The notes under the pieces were generated by a model. The model worked only from the letters and a program-made list of their open reading frames with translations. It searched no databases and was not told the DNA's origin. Positions 17,919-24,351 of a DNA stretch of 24,351 bases are shown here, one piece after another. The first letter of the stretch is position 1, and each line of letters opens with the position of its first letter. This DNA is from Chara braunii. Taxonomy: Eukaryota > Streptophyta > Charophyceae > Charales > Characeae. The stretch covers positions 1,284,952 through 1,309,302 of the forward strand of contig BFEA01000317.1 of the NCBI GenBank assembly GCA_003427395.1, given 5' to 3'. A program made the translations under genes and the position numbers.

Positions 17919-18350
17919 GATGCGTCAGACTTTGCTGTAGGAGCAGTGCTTTCTCAGGTCTTCCCCTCCTCTCCTGATTCCTCTCATCCTTGTATCCCTC
18001 GCTTCCCACCACCTACCCCTACCACTGCTTCCCGCCTGACGCCTACTCCTCCAGCTACTGGCGAGCCTTCTATTGACTATTCTCCTACCATCGCCGAGGA
18101 CGGCACTATCGAGTCTCGCTCAGGTGATTGTCCGATAGCCTTCTACTCCCGTCAGCTCCTGCCACAAAACCGAAGCTCACTCCTCGACAGGCTCGCTGGT
18201 GGCACGACCTATCCGAGTTTAGTTTCACCACTGAGCACATCAAGGGTGAGACTAATCGGGTCGCAGATGCCTTATCCCGACGCCCTGACCATGACCAGGA
18301 GCAGATCTCTTCCATCTCGGTCACCACCGTCCACCACTCGGTGATCGACG
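17919..18350 (+). pseudogene. Chromovirus RNase H, internally deleted
   Basis: Begins with TTDASDFAVGAVLSQ (catalytic Asp at nt 17919-17921). A Pro/Ser/Thr-rich insertion of about 57 codons (about 17958-18125) precedes PIAFYSRQLLP. Near 18165-18170 the sequence jumps to KLTPRQARWWHDLSEF in another frame. The middle of the domain, which normally holds the Glu and TDHKSL-type Asp, is absent. A deletion of roughly 150-180 bp is inferred. The end of the domain (TNRVADALSRRPD) is present at about 18250-18292. Confidence 0.85.
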
Positions 18351-19648
18351 AGTTTCGCACTCAGTACCGCCACTGCCCCGACTATTGCGACATCCACGTG
18401 ACCCTTCGGAGTGGCAAGACCGTCCCAAACTACTTTCTCGCCGACAACGGTCTCGTGTACTGGCACGGTTCACAGGGCACCAGAGAGCCCCGTATTTGTG
18501 TTCCCTCCACCGGACAGCTACGTGTCCGAGCAGTAGCAGAGTTCCATGACCAGGCAGCCGCCGGTCATATGGGCTTCCACAAGACGTTGGCTCGTGTGAG
18601 CCGCCTGTACATCTGGCCGAAGCGCAAGGACCTTGTGAAGGACTACGTCGCAGAGTGTCCCACCTGTCAGGAGGTGAACAGTGCGAACCACCTTATGGTT
18701 TGCTCTAGCCTCTTCCTATCCCTGAGGGTCGTTGGCAGTCCATCTCGATGGACTTTATCGGTCCCCTTCGTCCTCCGACCCCTCGTGGTCATGATGCTCT
18801 CCTGGTCGTCATCGACCGCTTCACGAAGCGTGCACGCTTTGTTCCGTGCCGCTATGCCATCAGTGCACGTGAGGTCGCCGACATCGTGTTTGACCGAGTC
18901 GTGCGTGACCACGGCTTACCTCTGAGCATCATATCTAACCGTGACCCGCGCTTTACCAGCCAATTCTAGCGACGGCTCCACGAGGTGTATGACACCCAGC
19001 TCCGCTTTTCCTCGTCTTACCATCCTCAGACGTATGGTCGGACCGAGATCACGAACAGGACTCTCGGAGATATTCTTCGAAAGATTATTCGTGACGACCA
19101 GCAGTGGGATCTTCATCTTGCCCACCCGGAGATAGCCTACAACCACGCCGTCCCGCCAGCCACGGGGATGTCGCCTTACTATTGCGACCTCGGCTATCAC
19201 CCTCGTGTCCCCGCGGACTTCCTTCAACCGTCGCAGATGCACCCCAACACGAGTTGTCCCGCGCTGGATGATTGGGTTGCACACATGACGTCGATCATGA
19301 AGACCGCACATGAACACATAGCCGCTTCCCGGACTCGCATGGCAGCACGTGCGAACCGATCAAGGATGAATCATCCATTCAAAGTCGGTGATGATGCGCT
19401 TATCGACGCCCGCCACTTACAGCTCGAAGCGGACACGCTTCGCAAGTTTCGACGTCGCTTCTTTGGCCCATGCCGCATCCTCCAGGCCGTCGGTTCTGAT
19501 ACAGCTTCTAGCCCGGTCAGCTTCCGTGTGAAGCGGCCCGACTATCTACGCCAGGCTCGTGTGCACGATGTCTACCACGTCTCGTTACTGCGTCCTTATC
19601 GCAGACCGTCTGAGTGTTTCGCTGGACGACCATACGAGTGCCCTCCAC
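18351..19648 (+). pseudogene. Chromovirus integrase with GPY/F-like region
   Basis: An HHCC zinc-binding domain (His in FHDQAAAGHMGFH, CPTCQE near 18657-18671) is in one frame. The catalytic core is in another from about 18690: MDFIGPL (Asp at 18751), SNRDPRF (Asp at 18943), YGRTEITNR (Glu at 19045), giving the D,D-35-E type triad. TAG codons occur near 18706 and at 18967-18969, the latter replacing a usual Trp. The family's HPQTDG reads HPQTYG. A FFGPCRI block marks the GPY/F region, followed by VHDVYHVSLLRPY. The enzyme would join element cDNA to chromosomal DNA. Confidence 0.92.
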
Positions 19649-19676
19649 CCATCATGGTGGATCCATCATGGTGGAT
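19649..19676 (+). repeat. 14-bp tandem duplication disrupting integrase-chromodomain junction
   Basis: CCATCATGGTGGAT occurs twice in direct succession (19649-19662, 19663-19676). The added 14 bp shifts the frame between integrase and chromodomain; with a single copy the two frames agree. Confidence 0.95.
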
Positions 19677-19814
19677 GGCCACGAGGAGTTCCTCGTTTCA
19701 GACATCATTGGTCGCCGAGTCACCTACGACAACCCTCCCCACGTCGAGTATCTCGTACGTTGGAAGGGTTACCCTGATGAGGAGGCTACCTGGGAGCCCG
19801 TCGAGCACTTGTAG
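19674..19814 (+). pseudogene. Chromodomain of integrase C-terminus
   Basis: Encodes EEFLVSDIIGRR, then VEYLVRWKGYPDEEATWEPV, a textbook chromodomain with its aromatic residues (Y, W, W). Chromoviruses use it to steer integration to particular chromatin. It is out of frame with integrase because of the adjacent 14 bp duplication. A TAG at 19812 ends it, and the same frame continues past the stop as a Pro/Glu-rich tail to about 19960. Confidence 0.92.
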
Positions 19815-20248
19815 CACGCTCGCATGTTGGTGCGTGCCTATGACCGTGCTCGTCGTGCTGGGTTCACTGCTCCTCCTCAGCCCATTGACCCTCCTCCTTC
19901 TTTTCCGACTGAGGAGACCGCTGAAGTCGAGCCTGCTCCATCTGAGGCAGACCTTCAGTAGCAGCCGGATGCTTCTGAGCGTCCACATCGCACTCGTCGT
20001 TGTCCCGCTCGATACGACGATTGACTCTGACTTACCTTCCCACGTCCTTGACTTCTCAGTACTCCATCCACTCCAGTTTTGCTACTTCAGCTCGTCGACG
20101 TTGCGGCTCTTCCTCGACGGCATTCCGGACTTCTCATCGTGGACGTCATCGGCAGCTTCATGGACNTCGTCACGATCNGCTCTGCNTACTTCAGACNTCG
20201 CNATTCTCTTACCACTTTACCCTGTACAGTACCCTGCTTGTGTCGCAT

Positions 20249-20378
20249 GATGGTCTCCCTTTAGCCGGGTTCCTCTGAGTTGGGCTCTCCCTTGGTATAC
20301 GCATAGGCATCGGGATGGTCTCCCTTTAGCCGGGTTCCTCTGAGTTGGGCTCTCCCTTGGTATACGCATAGGCATCGG
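20249..20378 (+). repeat. 65-bp tandem duplication
   Basis: Two identical head-to-tail copies of a 65 bp unit beginning GATGGTCTCCCTTTAGCC (20249-20313 and 20314-20378). It sits next to the N-containing stretch, so an assembly artefact is possible. Confidence 0.95.
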
Positions 20379-20973
20379 GACCGTAGCGTTGCCCTGGCTT
20401 CCCATCTTACAGATCTAGCTCCGACTTCCCTCACTTTAGGAGTCATTTGCATGATTCTCTTATCCATCATCTTTCTACCCTTCGCCGGCCCTCACGCCCT
20501 AGTTAGGCAGCCCCACATGCTTCATCTAGGTGCGCCCAGTATACCAGGCTCCCTTGTTCCCTTGCATGGTCGACCCTCCATAGCGGTCACCCCTTAGTCG
20601 AGCCTTACCCGCCCTGATGGTCTACCTGTTAGGGTCATTGGTTATGTTCGCTACCAGTTCCCTACCCTCATTGAGCCTGACGACATGTGTCTCCCTGTTA
20701 TCTATGTGTGGATGCCCTTAAGAGTTTTCGACCCCTAGGCTGCATTCGCCACCCTCAGAGACCATCCCACCCTTTGGTTTGCGACACACTTCTCATGTGA
20801 CATACGGTTGTCTTGTTGATTGCTTTGTTGCTCTCAGACTGAGGCTATTGCCTCTGACATTTCTAGGATTTAGTTGTTCTGCTTTTGCTGTTCTTAGGAC
20901 TTATACACTAGTCAGCTGTTACCAGACTAAGGCTACTGCCTCCAACATTCTAGGATCTAGTTGTAACTACTTT

Positions 20974-21045
20974 CTGCTTTCCTAGGACATGTATGCTAGT
21001 TAGTTGCTTCTGCTTTCCTAGGACATGTATGCTAGTTAGTTGCTT
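20974..21045 (+). repeat. 36-bp tandem duplication
   Basis: Two identical copies of a 36 bp unit beginning CTGCTTTCCTAGGACATG (20974-21009, 21010-21045), followed by the start of a third. Confidence 0.95.
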
Positions 21046-21237
21046 CTGCTTTTACTTAGGCTGTTAGTTGTGACATTGCTGTTTTGTGACATTTTCTAGC
21101 CTAGGTTGCATCGCATGGACTCAGCATGGAGCTCGATCCGCATCCTAGACTACTCAGGTTTTCTTTTCTTTGGTAGAGTTCCGCTTCTTGGCGGAAGCGT
21201 GTTTGTATCTAGGCGATCCATCACAGGCCGAGGATCG

Positions 21238-21554
21238 TGTAGCGGACCTCTGGTTGGCCTGTGAGAGCAGCCCCTTGGCCTGTTCTCACAGACCTGTGTT
21301 CTATTCGGGGGCAGTCCAGTCCAGTCCAGGCCGGTACCTCTGTCGGTGCCAGCCAGTCCAGTCCAGTCCGTCAGTCCGCTGGGGTATACCCCAGCCATTG
21401 TTTGTTTTTCGGCATCATTCTTCAGCTGCACATTTTGGAGTACGTGCGTTGGAGTCTTGCGTGGGGAGCTGCACTGCGCATCTTGCTCCCCCTCTTCTTC
21501 CTCCATCTCCATCTCTGTCATTAGCAGAGCACCACACCTGGTGGGTCCGCTACA
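21238..21554 (+). repeat. 3' LTR of chromovirus
   Basis: 317 bp, TGTAG...CTACA. It is the same length as the 5' LTR with about 16 substitutions and no indels, counted by eye. Confidence 0.95.
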
Positions 21555-21559
21555 GGGGT
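21555..21559. repeat. Right 5-bp target-site duplication of chromovirus
   Basis: GGGGT, identical to 11573-11577. Confidence 0.92.
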
Positions 21560-21922
21560 GAATAGGGGAGAGCTTCACTCTGCAGGGGACACAAGGTGGG
21601 AGGTGAAGCCCTGGAGGGGGTGCGAGCAGAGTTAGTGGGTTGCCTTACTCTGGGGTTGGGGTGGGGGTACTCACACCAGCGGGGGAAGATTAGGGTAAAA
21701 GGCGGGCAGAGGCATACTTTGGGAGGGAACTGTATGCCTTTGTGGGATAAGGGGGGGGAAGGTGGGACTGCCCCAAGTTGGGGCTGTGATGGGTTGCCTG
21801 CAATCTGGGTAATCCGTTTCGGCGGAGGCAGCGTTGGGACAGGGTGAAGAGGAGGGGAGGGGGGAGACTAATCTTAGGGTAAACACTAATTATGCTATAT
21901 CAAGCTCACCTGTTTTTTGTAA

Positions 21923-22313
21923 TCCTAGGCGATATCTGGTTTTCCCTTTATATAAAATACATGATTTTAGAGATGGTAGAATCCTTAATGATGTCTGCAA
22001 AGCTAATGTGTTTCGGGATCTTGGTTATGCTAGAACAACGCTGGCCGGTGCTGGGGTGTTAGCCCTGTGATCTGTTAGTAGCAGGAGTGTGAGGCCTGGT
22101 AGAGAGATCTAGGGATTAGTCGAGGGAGGAAAGCAATCCAGTGGCGAACTGGGGGGGCTGCCTTAACAACCTAAAGGGCCGGGTATAGTCTTGGTGGCAA
22201 GATCACATCAGCTATGGCTGGCATTGGTTAGGAAAGTATTGTCTCTAGGGTTGTGTGTTTGGTATAAGGGATGACTGAATTTGCTCACGGATTATGAGGT
22301 TGGGCATTGCTGT
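21923..22313 (+). repeat. Diverged 391-bp duplication, copy A
   Basis: Aligns end to end with 22432-22822. Shared anchors include ATACATGATT, GCTGGCCGGTGCTGGGG, AGGCCTGGTAGAGAG and GGTTGTGT. Copies differ at many sites, probably around a quarter of positions by eye. Confidence 0.75.
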
Positions 22314-22431
22314 TATAGTATAGCCTTTTATTTTTATTTTTTTCACAAGAACAGGTGCTTTAGAATTCCATAGTTTTCCCTAGTCTCTTATTTACTGATC
22401 TACTATGAAAGCTTATCCACCTTTTTATTTT

Positions 22432-22822
22432 CTTAGGTGACATTTTAGTTCTTCTTATATCAGATACATGATTCCAGAGGTGGAAGAAGCCTGGCCGATG
22501 TCAAGCCAAGTTGGGGTGTTTTGTGCTCCTGGTTTTCCGATGCCAGAACGATGTTGGCCAGTGCTGGGGCGTTGCCTTGTGACCTGTTGTAGCAGGAGCG
22601 CGAGGCCTGGTAGAGAGGTTTGGGGATTCGTCGAGGAAGGAAGGCGATCCAGAGGAAAACTGGAGAGGGCTGCCATGATGTCCTAAGGGGGTGGGTATCG
22701 TCTTGGTAGTGAAAACACGACAGCGGAGGCTGGTATAGGATAGGATGACATTATCTTTGGAGGGTTGTGTAGGGTATAGTGAAGGCTAGGAGTTGCTTAG
22801 GGATTAAGAGGTCAGGTTTGCT
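22432..22822 (+). repeat. Diverged 391-bp duplication, copy B
   Basis: Partner of copy A, offset by 509 bp. The spacer between copies is AT-rich. Confidence 0.75.
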
Positions 22823-22868
22823 TAGGTGGTTCAGTGAATTCAACATTATCACTACCATCTTGAATCTT

Positions 22869-22915
22869 CACCATCATCATCATCATCAGCAGCAGCAGCA
22901 TCACCATCATCATCT
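22869..22915. repeat. CATCAT/CAGCAG trinucleotide tract
   Basis: Short run of CAT and CAG triplets, opposite in strand sense to the (GAT)n at the 5' end of the same insert. Confidence 0.85.
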
Positions 22916-23091
22916 TGAGGGATGCTGGGCCCGGTTCCCAACATGTGTTGATCTACCATCTTAACAGTGTATCTCAGGGGACGTTGGACCCGCTTTTCAG
23001 CAGGTGTCGCTCCCCACCAATAGATTGGAGTCCCCTGCAAGATAGGTAGGAGTGTGTGCTTTTATCACCACTCCTATCTGTTGTTGCGGGT

Positions 23092-23096
<5 letters not shown>

Positions 23097-23125
<29 letters not shown>
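23097..23125 (+). other. Poly(A) tail (A29) of inserted retroposon
   Basis: Twenty-nine consecutive A's end exactly where the right target-site copy begins. This marks the 3' end of the 13.6 kb composite insert and its plus orientation. Confidence 0.75.
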
Positions 23126-23127
<2 letters not shown>

Positions 23128-23143
23128 TTAGTTGTGAATTCAT
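23126..23143. repeat. Right copy of duplicated LINE target site
   Basis: GGTTAGTTGTGAATTCAT, matching 9507-9525 apart from one T. Confidence 0.75.
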
Positions 23144-23736
23144 CCGCTTAGTCGAGATGCTAGGTTTCCAAGAGGAGAGCTTTCCATTCCTACGGCCAGG
23201 TTTGAGTGGTGCCCAACCGATTCCAGATCCTATCCCACCATCTCCAGAGCTAGACCGACCCCGGGCATTGAAGGAAAATATGCTCTCTTGTTTCGAGGAT
23301 GAGCTTAGAGGGAAATGTTGATTTATAGAACTTGCACCATGGGTGAGCTACGCCTTTCTGTTCTAACGAAGTTCTATCAATAATCCAGTCATTCGTAGGG
23401 AGGCACAATTTGCCATTGTAAGGAGACTATCTTGGCTGGTTTGGTTATGGAGGTTTGAAACCACTTAACCCCTCTCAATTCGTCCTTACTTATGTTGAGA
23501 TTTTTATAACATCGTTCTTCAATACGGTCTTTTAAATTAATTTTGGGGTGGAGCATTCTATAAGAGGCTTTGACTAAGAGGGTGTGTAAGGTCCTAGGGT
23601 GTGAATGGCCCTGTTTCCCTGGGAAGGACCAAATCCAGTTCTGTGGATCAAATGGGAGGTGAGAGATTGGCGTCTTTGGCCTTAATGAAAGCCACTTCTC
23701 TTTAATTTTCAACACTCTAATCCGGAAGAGTTGCTC
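23144..23736 (-). pseudogene. LINE ORF2 zinc-finger region (fragment)
   Basis: The open part 23715-23389 starts LKIKEKWLSLRPKTPISHLP in the frame and extends a few codons upstream (PYEQLFRIRV). After a one-base frame change near 23390 it continues DWIIDRTSLEQKG, then ETREHIFLQCPGSV (nt 23303-23254). The latter is the CCHC-type ET..H.F..C block found after the RT in LINE ORF2 proteins (zf-RVT type). LWRWWDRIWNRL follows. Several stops (TAG, TAA) interrupt it before it reaches FTTNL at the duplication. Confidence 0.65.
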
Positions 23737-23745
23737 ATACGGGCA

Positions 23746-23965
23746 TCATCTTATATCATCTTGTTGTCAGGGATTAAGAATTTCATCATCTTGAACATCA
23801 ATAAGAGAATTTGCTCTGGACTATGAATCTCAATTATGTTCCCAACTAACTATGTATCACCCGCGGTCGCGACCGCGGGCCATTTTACCGCCCGCGATCG
23901 GGATCCCGCCCGCGGCCGAGTGCGGGCATGAAACCCCAATTATTTTTTCGGGGCTTAAAAATAGG

Positions 23966-23967
<2 letters not shown>
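23746..23967. other. GC-rich palindromes, possible DNA-transposon end
   Basis: A perfect 20 bp palindrome with half-site CCCGCGGTCG (23860-23879) is followed by CCCGCGATCGGGATCCCG and further CCCGC/GCGGG words to about 23927. The rest of the region is AT-rich. Dense short inverted words resemble the subterminal region of the MITE at 10666, with a different word. The other end was not found in the window. Confidence 0.35.

Positions 23968-24024
<57 letters not shown>
23968..24024. repeat. (TA)n microsatellite
   Basis: 57 bp of uninterrupted TA repeat. Confidence 0.97.
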
Positions 24025-24026
<2 letters not shown>

Positions 24027-24164
24027 TGTATAGACAAAAAAAAAGTTTTACACGCCTATGATTTTTAATAAAAGTTTGTACAGCTACTGGAAGGGGGGAA
24101 AAAAAAATGGAAAAAAAAAATAAAAAATAAAAATAAAAACGGTGATAATTTTTTTAACACTGAC

Positions 24165-24351
<187 letters not shown>

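Larger units (their letters stand above)
19815..21237 (+). other. 3' non-coding region of chromovirus
   Basis: About 1.4 kb between the chromodomain and the 3' LTR. It contains remnants of the pol tail, five isolated N's (20166, 20178, 20186, 20197, 20202), a 65 bp and a 36 bp tandem duplication, and related but diverged CTAGGA/TTAGTTG-rich phrases at 20830-21060. No clear polypurine tract was found just before the 3' LTR. Confidence 0.7.
11578..21554 (+). mobile_element. Ty3/gypsy chromovirus LTR retrotransposon, degenerate
   Basis: A 9,977 bp element with two 317 bp LTRs (TGTAG...CTACA), a 5 bp target duplication GGGGT and a primer-binding site. Internal order is gag, protease, reverse transcriptase, RNase H, integrase, GPY/F-like region and chromodomain, which is diagnostic of chromoviruses. 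The internal coding region is GC-rich and contrasts with the AT-rich leader and flanks. The LTRs differ at about 16 sites (about 95% identity). Together with at least seven stops, several frameshifts, an RNase H deletion and a 14 bp duplication, this indicates an old, inactive copy. The long leader (about 1.8 kb) and long 3' non-coding part (about 1.4 kb) are notable. Confidence 0.95.
21560..23096 (+). other. 3' portion of the poly(A)-tailed insert, no gene recognised
   Basis: G-rich sequence (21590-21880), then two diverged copies of a ~391 bp block, then a CATCAT/CAGCAG tract and about 180 bp of unique sequence up to the A29 tail. Open frames are short and lack domains. It would be the 3' untranslated part of the retroposon. 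Confidence 0.45.
9526..23125 (+). mobile_element. Composite poly(A)-tailed retroposon insert (host of MITE and chromovirus)
   Basis: Everything between the two LINE halves. It ends in A29 (23097-23125) immediately before the right target-site copy, which is the hallmark of target-primed insertion in the plus orientation. After removing the nested MITE (10666-11275) and chromovirus (11578-21554) with one copy of each target duplication, about 3 kb of original insert remains: 9526-10665, 11284-11577 and 21560-23125. No RT was recognised in that remainder. It could be a 5'-truncated or non-autonomous retroposon or a retrocopied transcript. The 3' part contains a diverged 391 bp duplication. Confidence 0.6.
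23126..23745 (-). mobile_element. LINE (non-LTR retrotransposon), 5' part of the split copy
   Basis: Minus-strand LINE ORF2 fragment that precedes the 8754-9525 part. It lacks RT and endonuclease domains, so the LINE copy was already 5'-truncated (coding similarity stops near 23745). The boundary is approximate. Confidence 0.6.

Overview
The window looks like intergenic DNA from a large, repeat-rich eukaryotic nuclear genome. It is built almost entirely from nested transposable elements and simple repeats. No intact host gene, rRNA or functional tRNA could be recognised. The mix of elements points to the green lineage: a chromodomain Ty3/gypsy element with an initiator-Met-type primer site, a Penelope-like element (PLE) with its GIY-YIG domain ahead of the reverse transcriptase, and a hAT-type MITE. 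My best guess is a charophyte alga such as Chara; this is inference from family resemblance, not a database result. Both ends lie in dinucleotide repeats and five single N's occur near 20.2 kb, so the window may be a whole short-read scaffold.

Region 1 (162-5022, minus strand) is a structurally complete PLE. Two direct repeats (pseudo-LTRs, about 96% identical by eye) bound it, and a 9-11 bp target-site duplication flanks it. Its gene order is a Gag-like CCHC zinc-knuckle ORF, then a GIY-YIG endonuclease, then a PLE-type reverse transcriptase. Endonuclease and RT lie in one reading frame, separated by a single TGA; a second in-frame stop (TAA) cuts the RT just after motif C. This is the most interesting object in the window.

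Region 2 (5032-8753) holds purine/pyrimidine tracts, a 14 x 10 bp minisatellite and otherwise featureless DNA with one weak exon candidate.

Region 3 (about 8754-23745) is a set of nested insertions. A decayed LINE on the minus strand is split into a 3' half (8754-9525) and a 5' half (23126-23745). The 13.6 kb between them ends in an A29 tail and is flanked by an 18-19 bp duplication of LINE sequence, as expected for a plus-strand retroposon inserted by target-primed reverse transcription. That insert in turn received a hAT-like MITE (10666-11275, 8 bp TSD) and a 9,977 bp chromovirus (11578-21554, two 317 bp LTRs about 95% identical, TSD GGGGT). The chromovirus has recognisable gag, protease, RT, RNase H, integrase and chromodomain, all broken by stops, frameshifts, a deletion and a 14 bp duplication. 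Its leader carries three copies of a hairpin that seems to keep its pairing, and a tRNA-like T-arm/B-box.

Region 4 (23746-24351) has GC-rich palindromes that may be the end of another DNA transposon, a long (TA)n, and a fold-back of (CA)n(AATC)n against (GATT)n(GT)n at the window end. Apart from possible activity of the PLE ORFs, nothing here looks like a working cellular pathway.
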